Shown here one piece after another: positions 53,200 through 61,441 of a DNA stretch of 64,000 nt. The notes below the pieces were generated by a model. The model searched no databases. It saw only the letters and a list, made by a program, of their open reading frames with translations, and was not told the origin of the DNA. Positions within the stretch are counted from its first letter, which is position 1. Every line of letters starts with the position of its first letter. Origin of the DNA: Paraburkholderia hiiakae. Its GTDB lineage: Bacteria > Pseudomonadota > Gammaproteobacteria > Burkholderiales > Burkholderiaceae. Both the position numbers and the translations under genes were made by a program. The stretch covers positions 124,001 through 188,000 of the forward strand of contig NZ_CAJHCQ010000015.1 of NCBI RefSeq assembly GCF_904848665.1, in the 5' to 3' direction.

Positions 53200-54900
53200 A
53201 TGATCGAGATCCGCTCGAAGCGCCTGTGCAGAACACGAAGCAGTCTTGCCGCCGCGCTCGGAGCGACGGTTCTTGCCGCGCACGGGCAAGTGCGCGTGCC
53301 GACGCCGCCCAATAGCGGCCAGTTGCTCCAGCAGGCGCCGCAGCCTTCGTTGCAGCCGCCGCCCTCGAACCTCGACCTCACGATCCAGCAGCCGAAGGGC
53401 GCGCCGGCGGACAACACGAAGACGTTCCCGGTGCGTCAGATCGAGATCACCGGCAACACGGAACTGCCCACCGACATGCTGCACGCCGTAGTGGCGCCGA
53501 GCGAGGGCAAGAACCTCACGTTGAGCGACCTGAACGCGCTCGCCGACCAGATCAGCGACGTGTATCACGAGCACGGCTACCCGCTCGCCACCGCCTACGT
53601 GCCCGCGCAGACGATCGAGAACGGCGTCGTGCGGATCGACGTGGCCGAAGCGCGCTACGGCGCCGTCTCGCTGAACAACCAGAGCCAGGTATCGGACCGC
53701 GTGTTGAACAATACGCTTGCGGCGTTGCAGTCGGGACAGCCGGTCAGCGAATTCGAACTCGAACGCACGCTACTGCTCATGCAGGACATTCCGGGCGCGC
53801 AGGTGAGCTCGACGCTTCGGCCTGGGCAGCAGGTGGGCACGTCCGATCTGCTCGTCGACGTGACGCCCCAGCAGCGCGTGACCGGCGATGCTGGCGTGGA
53901 CAACTTCGGCGACCCCTATAGCGGGCGCGTGCGCGGCAGCGGCAGCCTGAACATCAACGGCCCGTTCAACCAGGGCGACCTGCTCGACTTTAGTGCGCTG
54001 ACGACAGGCCCAGGCATGACCTACGGCCGCATGGACTACCGCTACCTGCTCAACGGCCAGGGCACGACGCTCGGGGCCACGGTGTCGGGACTCAACTACC
54101 ATCTGCGCAACGATCTCTCCGATCTGGAAGCGCACGGGTCGGCATTCGTTGGGGGCGTGGTGCTGGCGCAGCCGCTGATCCGCAATACGCGGGGCAATCT
54201 CTACGGGCAGATCGAATATGATTTCCGCAGGCTGAACGACAACATCGATATCATCGGACTCCAGAACGATCGCCACACGAACAGCGTGACCAGCACGCTC
54301 GCGGGCGACCAGCTCGATTCGACGGGCGTGACCAATGCACGCCTCGCGTTGACCTACGGCGTGCTCGCGGCAAACAATTTGCAGACCGACATCATCGACC
54401 AGCTCGGCGCGGACACAGCGGGCCATTACGTCAAGCTCGCGCTCTCGCTGTCGCGACTGCAGCAGTTCACGCGCAGCGATGCGCTGTACTTCGGCTTCTC
54501 CGGGCAGACGTCGAGCAAGAACCTCGACACCTCCGAGCAGTTCTACCTGGGCGGACCCGATAGCGTGCGCGGCTACGACGTTGGCGTGCTGTCCGGCTCC
54601 CGGGGCTATCTGGCCACCGTCGAATACCGGCACGACGCCGCGTTCCAGAACATACCGGGAATCTGGGAGTTTTCCATCTTCGTCGATACGGGGTGGGTGC
54701 AGCAGTACAAGAACCCGTTCGTTCCCGGACCCAACACCGGCCAGTTGAGCAGCGCCGGCTTTGGTGTGCAATGGAACGGCCCCTACAAGCTTCTGCTGAG
54801 CGCCAGTTTGGCTTTCCCGTTTGGCCGCACGCCGGAAATACTCAGCGCGAACGCCAACACATCCGTGCACTGCTGGGTGCAATTGCGCAAGGCATTCTAG
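53200..54900 (+). CDS. ShlB/FhaC/HecB family two-partner-secretion transporter (TpsB)
   Basis: 566-residue outer-membrane protein that secretes the upstream adhesin. A signal-like N-terminus and Pro/Gln-rich linker are followed by POTRA domains (VRQIEITGNTELPTDMLHAVV, HEHGYPLATAYVPAQTIENGVVRIDV) and a 16-strand barrel. The conserved VRGY of the L6 loop is in LGGPDSVRGYDVG, and the C-terminus is WVQLRKAF with final Phe. ATG at 53200; 62 bp after the adhesin gene, likely one operon. A GC-rich hairpin without T-run follows the stop. Confidence 0.94.
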   Translation: MIEIRSKRLCRTRSSLAAALGATVLAAHGQVRVPTPPNSGQLLQQAPQPSLQPPPSNLDLTIQQPKGAPADNTKTFPVRQIEITGNTELPTDMLHAVVAPSEGKNLTLSDLNALADQISDVYHEHGYPLATAYVPAQTIENGVVRIDVAEARYGAVSLNNQSQVSDRVLNNTLAALQSGQPVSEFELERTLLLMQDIPGAQVSSTLRPGQQVGTSDLLVDVTPQQRVTGDAGVDNFGDPYSGRVRGSGSLNINGPFNQGDLLDFSALTTGPGMTYGRMDYRYLLNGQGTTLGATVSGLNYHLRNDLSDLEAHGSAFVGGVVLAQPLIRNTRGNLYGQIEYDFRRLNDNIDIIGLQNDRHTNSVTSTLAGDQLDSTGVTNARLALTYGVLAANNLQTDIIDQLGADTAGHYVKLALSLSRLQQFTRSDALYFGFSGQTSSKNLDTSEQFYLGGPDSVRGYDVGVLSGSRGYLATVEYRHDAAFQNIPGIWEFSIFVDTGWVQQYKNPFVPGPNTGQLSSAGFGVQWNGPYKLLLSASLAFPFGRTPEILSANANTSVHCWVQLRKAF

Positions 54901-54943
54901 GCGCAGGGGAGGGAAGCGCGCCGCGCGAAACGGCGCGTCCTCG

Positions 54944-55468
54944 CTATGAATGGGCCGAGGCGCTGGAGGTGGGCAGCGGGCCGAGGAACATTGTTTTGAG
55001 CCGATTCTTGCCGAGCGCCCGGGCCAGCTCCGCGATCACGCAGTAGTTGAAGATCAGCGTCACAAGCAGTATCTGGACGGCCCAGAAACGCGGCCAGCTG
55101 ATATGGATGAGCATTTCGTGGTTTGCGGCAGCGAAACTGCCGGCTTCTTTCCAGAAGTCATAGAGCCGCTCAAGATAATGAATGACGAGCGCGACGAGCG
55201 CGTACATCAGCGTCTTCCACGCCACGTTCCAGATGAGTGGTTTGTCGGGAAAGCGGTTGATGAAGGGCAGCATGTCCGCGAGCAGCACCGACTTGCCGAG
55301 TATGAGCGACGAGATGAGCACCGACGCAGAGGTTGGCAACGAAAGGCCAGTCTCCTTGACCATCAGCGAACGGATCAGCGCGACGATATGGAGAATGACG
55401 AAGAAGAAGATAGTTGGCGGCAAAACCTTCTTGAATTCTTCCTTTACCTTTGCCATCAGCGAGCTCAT
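54944..55468 (-). CDS. Small multi-pass membrane protein of unknown function
   Basis: 174 residues from the ATG at 55468 with GGAGG upstream. Hydrophobic helices are seen at PTIFFFVILHIVALI, ASVLISSLILGKSVLLA, WNVAWKTLMYALVALVIHYL and FWAVQILLVTLIFNYCVIAEL; the N-terminus is charged. I do not recognise the family. It is on the opposite strand to the adhesin operon and 115 bp downstream of the Gly/His-rich gene, so it may be the third gene of that operon. Confidence 0.75.
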   Translation of the reverse strand: MSSLMAKVKEEFKKVLPPTIFFFVILHIVALIRSLMVKETGLSLPTSASVLISSLILGKSVLLADMLPFINRFPDKPLIWNVAWKTLMYALVALVIHYLERLYDFWKEAGSFAAANHEMLIHISWPRFWAVQILLVTLIFNYCVIAELARALGKNRLKTMFLGPLPTSSASAHS

Positions 55469-55583
55469 GGTGTCCTCCAGTTTTCGGCGATATTCGCGAG
55501 GGCACCGCCCGCAGGCGGATGTCCCCGGGGCGGTGCAAAAATCCCGCGTGTACGCGTTACGCTGATGGAAACGGCAACGCGAG

Positions 55584-56144
55584 TCAATACGGCGCGTTGA
55601 CCACGACGTACTGCGCCCCCTGCGGCTGGTACCAGGTGCCGCCGCATTGCTGGTACACCATGCCGCCATAGTTCACCGGCACGCAGTTGGAAGGCACCGA
55701 ACGGACCATGGAGCCGACCACAGCCGAGGTCACGCCCACGGCGGCGGTGACGGCGGCAGCCGTGGCGACCGGGTGGTAGTCGTCGTCCCAGCCGCCGTGA
55801 TGGTAATCGTTGTGCACGTCCACATTGACGTTGCGATTCACGTTGACATTGCGATTCGCGTTGACGTTATTCACGCTCGTGTTGCGGACGTTGCGCGTGC
55901 GCGCGTCGGCGTTCACGTTGTTGACGGGCGGGCGATTGGCGCGTGCACCGCCGCCACCGTCCGGGTGCGCGCCACCGCCGCCCGGGTGTACGCCGCCGCC
56001 CGGGTGCCCGCCACCACCGCCCGGGTGCACGCCGCCACCGCCGCCCCTAAAGGCGTCTGCGGAAGGCGACACTGTGAAGGCAATGCAGGCAGCGAGCACG
56101 ACAGGAAGGAGTCGGACGGGATTTCGCATGAGTGTGGTCTTCAT
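55584..56144 (-). CDS. Exported Gly/His-rich and Asn/Val-rich low-complexity protein
   Basis: 186 residues. The signal peptide LLPVVLAACIAFTVSPSADA is followed by repeats of GGGVHPGGGG type (~35-65), then an Asn-Val-Arg region with NRNVNVN repeats (~90-112), then a hydrophobic Ala/Val segment (ATAAAVTAAVGVTSAVVGSMV). The C-terminus has a CVPVNYGGMVYQQCGGTWYQP pattern, with two cysteines, of a type seen in other exported bacterial proteins ending YVVV. His-rich repeats could bind metal; this is only a suggestion. It starts 4 bp after the DUF2092 stop, so the two are co-transcribed. Confidence 0.8.
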   Translation of the reverse strand: MKTTLMRNPVRLLPVVLAACIAFTVSPSADAFRGGGGGVHPGGGGGHPGGGVHPGGGGAHPDGGGGARANRPPVNNVNADARTRNVRNTSVNNVNANRNVNVNRNVNVDVHNDYHHGGWDDDYHPVATAAAVTAAVGVTSAVVGSMVRSVPSNCVPVNYGGMVYQQCGGTWYQPQGAQYVVVNAPY

Positions 56145-56148
56145 GGGC

Positions 56149-56922
56149 CTACCCCTTGTTCTTGACCGGAACGATTTCGATCTTCTTCGCGCCAGCGGGC
56201 GGATGGAACGAGAACGTGGCGTCGTTGAAGGTGGCGTGCGTCGTCCAGTCGATGATCGAAGTGGACTGCGGGCGTGCATCGTCGTCGCGGCGCGTGATCA
56301 CGATCTTGCGCGGCAATGGACTTTCCCCGGTCTTGATCCACACTTGCCAGTCAAGGTCCTTCTGGCGGAATGCGTAGTGATCGCAGAGGTCAGAGCCGAT
56401 ATAGTCCTGGCCCGCGAACATGGCGGACTCGAACTGGTCGGCCGGGGCGTCCGGTGTTCCCCAGATGAACAGGTCGGCGAGTGGGAACTCCACACCATAG
56501 TTCTCGCGCAGCTTGTCGATCAATCCAGAGATCGTGCCGTCGAACGCGACGCTCGAGTAGTACTTCCCAGCCGGCGAAAAAAGCGTGACCGTCTTGCCGT
56601 CGAAGATGATTTCGCGCTGGCTGCGTGCGCTCGACATGAGCGCGCGTATGCGGTGCGGCCGGTCGACGTCGAGGTCCGCCGTTGCCGTGTGCTGGAGCTT
56701 CTGGCCGTCTTCCAGCACGCGTTCGCCGGTGAGTTCGGTCGAAACGCTAAAGCGCTTGAGTGACTGGAGGTAAGTCCCCATCTTCTTCAGCGCTTCGACC
56801 GCCGCGGGGTCCACCGGATTGGCGACACTGCTTGCCGCGACTGGAGCGGAAGCCTGCGCGAAAGCCTGTGGTGCAACGAGTGTCGCGGCCATTACGACCA
56901 TGCATGTAACCCTTCTCTTCAT
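56149..56922 (-). CDS. DUF2092 family exported protein
   Basis: 257 residues. A signal peptide (VVMAATLVAPQAFA) is followed by a LolA/LppX-like fold expected for DUF2092: VEALKKMGTYLQSLKRFSVST near residue 45, DVDRPHRIRA, IIFDGKTVTLFSPAGKYY, LADLFIWGTPD and WIKTGESPLPRKIVITRR. Such proteins may carry a hydrophobic ligand in the periplasm; function undetermined. I chose the ATG at 56922 with GGGAGA upstream. It is the first gene of the operon with the Gly/His-rich protein and divergent from the receiver gene across the region with element copy B. Confidence 0.85.
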   Translation of the reverse strand: MKRRVTCMVVMAATLVAPQAFAQASAPVAASSVANPVDPAAVEALKKMGTYLQSLKRFSVSTELTGERVLEDGQKLQHTATADLDVDRPHRIRALMSSARSQREIIFDGKTVTLFSPAGKYYSSVAFDGTISGLIDKLRENYGVEFPLADLFIWGTPDAPADQFESAMFAGQDYIGSDLCDHYAFRQKDLDWQVWIKTGESPLPRKIVITRRDDDARPQSTSIIDWTTHATFNDATFSFHPPAGAKKIEIVPVKNKG

Positions 56923-57383
56923 CGTGTTCTCCCGGCATATGAGCGAGAAGCCGCAGAAACGTGAAAGCATCGCTTCAGCAGGCGCTTTTGCAGCGTCGAT
57001 GCTGTGCGCTTGCAGTGCGTAATGTAGTGGCCGGGATCGCGAAAGGGAAGGCTTCTGCCCGATATTGCCCAAAGGGGAAACGGGATTGCCCCAAGTCCCT
57101 ATGTTGCGACTCGCGTAACGGCGCAATGCTCTACTGAAGGCCGATGGGTTGCGCATGTTCACGTAGGTGAGGGCGCAATGCACATCCCTCATCCCTGTCC
57201 TTCGTGGATCGTCCATCGAGGCAATGGATTGAATACGATTGCAATGTAATCGAGCGATTCCAGCGGAGCAGGCCTTCCCTGCATCTCTGCTGCTGCGCGC
57301 AAGGTGAAGCCCGTCTGCCTCGACTCTATGGCGTTGCGCGCGCGTCTATACAAGACTCGATGTACTGGTGAAGTGGGTGTCGT
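56923..57383. other. Divergent region between the DUF2092 operon and the receiver gene
   Basis: 461 bp with no supported gene. It holds copy B of the 40-bp element (57064-57103). A 19-codon reading frame at 57328-57387 overlaps the receiver ATG but has no ribosome-binding site, so it is not called. Confidence 0.7.
57064..57103 (+). promoter_or_regulatory. 40-bp regulatory element, copy B
   Basis: Same architecture as copy A: ATTGCCC at the start, AAGGGG in the first half, a second ATTGCCC 21 bp after the first, and a TCCCTATG end. 34/40 identities to copy A. It lies 141 bp from the DUF2092 ATG and 280 bp from the receiver ATG. Confidence 0.7.
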
Positions 57384-57752
57384 ATGAACGTGAAGCGGCA
57401 GATGATCGTGATAGTGGAGGACGATGCCGGCTTGCGGCGCGCGCTCGAGCGGCTGCTGCGGTATTCGGGCTTTCGCACCCGATCGTTTCGTAGTGCAGAA
57501 GATGCCAATTTATTCGAATTCGCCTCTACGGCGCGCTGCCTTGTCATCGACGTTCAACTGCCGGGCATATCGGGGCCAGCGTTCTACGATACGCTGCATG
57601 CGCCGCGCCCGCCCGCGGTGTTCATGTCGGCTTACGACGGCGCGCGCACGCGCGGCGCCATCGTAGGCACCGGTGCGCACGCGCTCTTGACCAAGCCATT
57701 CCCTGGTGCGGCGCTGGTCGAGGCGATTTTCAAGGCGACTGCAAGCGCGTGA
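57384..57752 (+). CDS. Single-domain response regulator (receiver only)
   Basis: 122 residues, a CheY-like receiver without output domain. Acidic pocket VEDD at 11-14, phospho-acceptor Asp56 (RCLVIDVQLPG), the Ser/Thr switch in VFMSAYD, and the conserved Lys in LLTKPF. It closely resembles the receiver of the following FixJ-type regulator (DVQLPG versus DLELGG, FMSAY in both). It may compete for phosphate from the kinase at 58922 or act as a phosphate sink. Confidence 0.9.
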   Translation: MNVKRQMIVIVEDDAGLRRALERLLRYSGFRTRSFRSAEDANLFEFASTARCLVIDVQLPGISGPAFYDTLHAPRPPAVFMSAYDGARTRGAIVGTGAHALLTKPFPGAALVEAIFKATASA

Positions 57753-58075
57753 TTTGGGATTTCGGGGCGTGATATTGCCCTATCGGTAATCCCTCTTCCC
57801 GCCTTCATAGGGAAGCTGGCCCACTGCGGATTATTCCCCGGAATGTACGGGGAAATAATACCGATCATAAATAGCAATAATCGCTCATTAGTCAAAATTT
57901 CCGCATGAGTTCGCAAAAAACAGGTGTGGCTTCAATCGTGCAAGGTTTGTAAAAAATTGCTATAACCCAATATAACTCAGACGCATTCAAGTAGTCAGTT
58001 GCGTCGATAGGCCGTTGTGGCCAGTGCTGGGACCTGGAATATCGCCGCGTCGCACTTTGAACGACGGAGAAAAGC
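57753..58075. other. Intergenic region between the two response regulator genes
   Basis: 323 bp, visibly AT-richer than the surroundings. Contents are a partial copy of the element (ATTGCCC at 57774-57780 followed by GGTAATCCCT), an inverted repeat ATTATTCCCCG-N7-CGGGGAAATAAT (57830-57859), and a candidate promoter at 57947-57976. No gene. Confidence 0.65.
57947..57976 (+). promoter_or_regulatory. Candidate sigma70 promoter for the FixJ-type regulator
   Basis: TTGTAA (57947-57952) and TATAAC (57971-57976) are 18 bp apart, about 100 bp before the GTG start at 58076. An alternative -10 TATAAC lies at 57961. Confidence 0.35.
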
Positions 58076-58681
58076 GTGATTGATCCTGAACAGACGGTGA
58101 TTCACATTATCGACGACGACGCAGCAATGCGAACCGCATTATCGCGGCTTCTAAAGAGCGCCGGATTCGAGGCGCGCGTTTATGCATCCGCCGGCGATTT
58201 TCTGGTGAGCGCCCGGGACAATCGTCCCGGCTGCATTCTGCTGGACCTCGAACTCGGCGGCCCGAGCGGCCTGGAACTGCAGCAGGCGTTGCTTCGCGAC
58301 TCGCGGGCTTTGCCCATCGTGTTCATGAGCGCCTACAGCGACGTGCCGCGCACCGTGAAAGCGATGAAGGCGGGTGCTGTCGATTTCCTGCTCAAGCCGT
58401 TCGAGCGGCAAGCGCTGTTCGACGCGATCGGCGCGGCGTTGAACGCCTGCACGTTGCAGGCGAGCGTGCAGCACCCAGCCTCGGTTCAGCTAGCGGATCG
58501 GGAACAGGTTGTGCTGCGCGGCATTGCCGCCGGGCTGCGGAACAAGCAGATTGCTGCGGAGCTCGGATTGTCCGAACGTACGATCAAGTCGTGTCGCGCC
58601 GACCTGATGCGCAAGGTGGGAGCGACGTCACTCGCCGAGTTGCTGCGCCGCACCGAATCGATGGTCAGTCTGCCCGCATAG
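58076..58681 (+). CDS. FixJ-family response regulator (receiver + LuxR-type HTH)
   Basis: 201 residues. The receiver has the acidic pocket IIDDD, phospho-acceptor Asp57 (CILLDLELGG), FMSAYSD and LLKPFE. The C-terminal LuxR/NarL helix-turn-helix (~135-195) reads LADREQVVLRGIAAGLRNKQIAAELGLSERTIKSCRADLMRKVG. GTG start at 58076 with ACGGAGA upstream. It sits between a lone receiver and a histidine kinase and is the most obvious DNA-binding protein in this island, so it is the first candidate to bind the 40-bp element; this is an inference. Confidence 0.93.
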   Translation: MIDPEQTVIHIIDDDAAMRTALSRLLKSAGFEARVYASAGDFLVSARDNRPGCILLDLELGGPSGLELQQALLRDSRALPIVFMSAYSDVPRTVKAMKAGAVDFLLKPFERQALFDAIGAALNACTLQASVQHPASVQLADREQVVLRGIAAGLRNKQIAAELGLSERTIKSCRADLMRKVGATSLAELLRRTESMVSLPA

Positions 58682-58921
58682 CAGCCCATAGGGGACGAAT
58701 TGCACCTGCAATTTCAGGTGATTGAAGTTTTGCAGTTTGGCGATCGATACCCATCCTTTGAAAGAATGCCATCGCGATTGGGTTATTCCGGATATTTAGC
58801 ATTCTCGGCACTTCATATGACTAAATGGTTGGCATTCCTGTGTGGTCAATTTATCAAGTTGATAGCAAACAAATAATTGAAAACATCCCGATGAGCGAGG
58901 CGGGTCGACATTGAATTGACC

Positions 58922-60952
58922 ATGGAATATGCGCGGCGACTGAACCGCTCTTTTATTGAGCACCGCAACCACGGCGAGTGCGCAGGGAGAGCTGGGAGGC
59001 CATTAGATCACACCGGAAATATCGGCGACCTGATCCGCAGATACTTTCTGCTATTGCTGTTTGCGGCCTCGGGCGCCGTCGCAACGGAAATGCCGCGCGT
59101 CGTGCTGCTCACCGGCACGGACCCCATCCAGCCTGCCGCACTCGTGCAGATTCGCGCGGTGCGCAGCGTACTCGACGACTTCTCTTCACAGCGCGCCGAA
59201 GTCTTTCTCGATGCGATCGACGGATTCCGTTTCGACAACGAGGAATTGACAGCCGAGTTTCTCGCGCTGTTGCGCAAGAAGTATGCTCGCCAGCATATCG
59301 ACCTTGTCATCGGGATCGGCGATCGGGCCGCGTCTTTCGCGCTGAAACACGGTGCCGACATCTGGCCCGGTGCGCCCGTCCTGATCTCCAGCGTCCCGGC
59401 TGAATGGTTGCGCAAGGTGCATCTACCGCAAGGGTATGCCGTAGTGCCGTTTCAGATCGACATCGAGGCGACGTTCAAGATCATCGAACGCCTGCAACCC
59501 CATGCCCAGCGCCTTGTCGTCGTGGGCGGTGTGGCGGATTACGATGTCGCGCTCACGGACCGCGCCGTGAAAGCCGCTGGCGAAAGGGCGGGGCGCTGGA
59601 GCCAGGTGGAACGATGGGAGGGGCTGCCGCTCGCCGAACTGCAACGGCGGCTCGCCGGTCTCGATAGCGACACCGCAGTGCTCTACACGACCGCATACCG
59701 CGACAGGGACGGACACCGCTATTTTCCCTACCAACTGGTGGAGCCGATAGTGCGGGCGTCGCACGCGCCCGTTTATGGCTGGTACTCGAGCTACGTCGAG
59801 AACGGCGCGACCGCCGGCGATGTCTACGACTTCGCGGAAAACGGGCGCGAGACGGGACTGGCGGCGGTGGAAATTCTGCGTCGCGGCGGGAATGTCGACG
59901 GCCTCACGTTTCCTGCGCTTGAGCCGCGTTGCACGGCGAATGTCACGCAGCTAGAGCGCTTTGGCCTTTCCGCGGACCGATTGCCGCCAGGCTGCCAGTT
60001 GATCGATTGGCCGCCGTCGATCTATCGGGAGTACCGGGGCACCGTGTTGACGGCGCTGGCCGTGCTCGTTGCCCAGTTGCTCACGATCATCGCGCTGCTG
60101 GCGCAGCGGCGAAAGCGCCACCTGGCGGAAGCCGAAGCGCTCGCGCGGCGCGGTGAACTGGCGCGCGCCGCACGTTTTGCGACCGTTGGCGAACTGAGTG
60201 CGTCGATCGCGCACGAGGTGGGACAGCCGCTCAGCGCGATCCTGAGCAACGCGGATGCGGCCGATCTGCTCATCAAGTCGAAGCGGATCGATATCGACGA
60301 ACTGCGGGAGATCATGGCGGACGTGCGACGCGACGCCCTGCGCGCCAACGATGTGATCCGCCGCTTGCGAGCGTTGCTGCAGAAGCAGAGCCTGGAGACC
60401 AGCCTCGTTCGCGTCGACGAAACACTGCAACAGTCGCTCTCGTTGATCGAGCCCGAGGCACGGCGACGCGGCATCCGCGTCGAGGCCGCGTTTGCCGCGG
60501 GCGGCTGCGAAGTCATGGGCGACCCCGTTCAGTTGCAGCAGGTATTGCTCAATCTCGCGATCAACGCCATGGATGCCATGGAAGAGGTTGCACCGGAGCG
60601 CAGCGTTCTTTCTCTCGCCACCCAGCCGGTTGCACTCGGAGTCGAACTCGCGATCGAGGACCGCGGTTGCGGTTTTTCGAGCGACTCCGGGCAGCGCCTC
60701 TTCGAGCCGTTCTACACCACCAAGCCGCACGGCATGGGCCTTGGGCTCACGATCGTCCGCTCGATCGTCGAGGCGCACCACGGGCGCGTGACGGCGACGT
60801 TGCGCGAAGGCGGCGGTACGCGCTTCGCCGTGTGGCTTCCCGTTGTGCGTTCGCGCGCTGCCGCCGCGCACGCGCCCACGGATGGCGCGCCGCACGTGGC
60901 GGCGTCCGTTCAGTCCACAGCGGATACCGGGAGCCAGCGGACGCTGTCTTGA
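58922..60952 (+). CDS. Sensor histidine kinase with periplasmic substrate-binding-like sensor domain
   Basis: 676 residues. An N-terminal membrane segment (YFLLLLFAASGAVA) leads to a ~310-residue periplasmic part resembling ABC-type binding proteins (VVLLTGTDPIQPAALVQ, DLVIGIGDRAASFALKH, PVYGWYSSYVENGATAGDVYDFAENGR). A second helix (VLTALAVLVAQLLTIIALLAQ, ~378-398) crosses the membrane. The kinase core follows with H431 (ASIAHEVGQPLSAILSN), an N box (NLAINAMDAM) and the G boxes EDRGCGFS and GMGLGLTIVRS. I chose the ATG at 58922; a TTG at 58916 is in frame. It probably phosphorylates the neighbouring FixJ-type regulator. The ligand is unknown. Confidence 0.9.
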   Translation: MEYARRLNRSFIEHRNHGECAGRAGRPLDHTGNIGDLIRRYFLLLLFAASGAVATEMPRVVLLTGTDPIQPAALVQIRAVRSVLDDFSSQRAEVFLDAIDGFRFDNEELTAEFLALLRKKYARQHIDLVIGIGDRAASFALKHGADIWPGAPVLISSVPAEWLRKVHLPQGYAVVPFQIDIEATFKIIERLQPHAQRLVVVGGVADYDVALTDRAVKAAGERAGRWSQVERWEGLPLAELQRRLAGLDSDTAVLYTTAYRDRDGHRYFPYQLVEPIVRASHAPVYGWYSSYVENGATAGDVYDFAENGRETGLAAVEILRRGGNVDGLTFPALEPRCTANVTQLERFGLSADRLPPGCQLIDWPPSIYREYRGTVLTALAVLVAQLLTIIALLAQRRKRHLAEAEALARRGELARAARFATVGELSASIAHEVGQPLSAILSNADAADLLIKSKRIDIDELREIMADVRRDALRANDVIRRLRALLQKQSLETSLVRVDETLQQSLSLIEPEARRRGIRVEAAFAAGGCEVMGDPVQLQQVLLNLAINAMDAMEEVAPERSVLSLATQPVALGVELAIEDRGCGFSSDSGQRLFEPFYTTKPHGMGLGLTIVRSIVEAHHGRVTATLREGGGTRFAVWLPVVRSRAAAAHAPTDGAPHVAASVQSTADTGSQRTLS

Positions 60953-61033
60953 GCGGCTCTCCCGCGGCTTGCCGGAGGCAGTGGCCGCCAACGAGCGATC
61001 AGCGCCGGCGCGCGGCGCGAGTTTGCCGGGACA

Positions 61034-61441
61034 TCAGTTCTTTTTCTGCAGTTGCCATTGCGCTCTGCCTGTTCGGCAATAGCGCGGATGCAGATTGAGC
61101 GATTGCCCCTTCGCGTTCAGGACCACGTCGACGACGCGGCAAGTCCGATCGCCGGTCTTCGTGGTGTCGTGAGGTGTCAGTGTGGCGTCGATCTTCACGC
61201 CATTGCCCAAGCCTTCATTGGTCCAATGCGCCGACTCGCCGTCGCTTTTCGAGTTCAATGCAGTAATGGCCGCTCGCTTGACCGAGTCGATGTCTTTTTG
61301 CGTCATGTAGCTCAGCGGTGTGTCGTGCAGAAACTCGAGGTTCGCGGCGAAGGCGGTGGGTAGGGAGAGGAGCAGGGCGCAAGCAACTGCCGCGCACGGC
61401 AGCGCTCCTGCTGACGAGGTCTTCCGGCTGCGCAAAATCAT
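61034..61441 (-). CDS. Small exported protein, surface-antigen-like C-terminal domain
   Basis: 135 residues. A signal peptide (GALPCAAVACALLLSLPTAFA) is followed by ~100 residues. Their pattern (AAITALNSKSDGESAHWTN, CRVVDVVLNAKGQSLNLHPRYCRTGRAQWQL) resembles the small C-terminal domain of rickettsial-type 17 kDa/RT0821 surface antigens (W-N-G, then two cysteines, final W). The assignment is tentative. The two cysteines may form a disulfide. Element copy C lies 182 bp upstream in the same orientation, which ties it to the adhesin promoter. Confidence 0.75.
   Translation of the reverse strand: MILRSRKTSSAGALPCAAVACALLLSLPTAFAANLEFLHDTPLSYMTQKDIDSVKRAAITALNSKSDGESAHWTNEGLGNGVKIDATLTPHDTTKTGDRTCRVVDVVLNAKGQSLNLHPRYCRTGRAQWQLQKKN

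Noticed and set aside
55501..55537. GC-rich hairpin between the small membrane protein and the Gly/His-rich gene as terminator
   Set aside because: The stem (GCACCGCC/GGCGGTGC) is followed by As on the plus strand and no Ts on the minus strand, so it does not fit intrinsic termination for either direction.
57328..57387. A 19-codon leader peptide overlapping the receiver ATG
   Set aside because: No ribosome-binding site and no attenuator-like structure; the overlap is probably chance.
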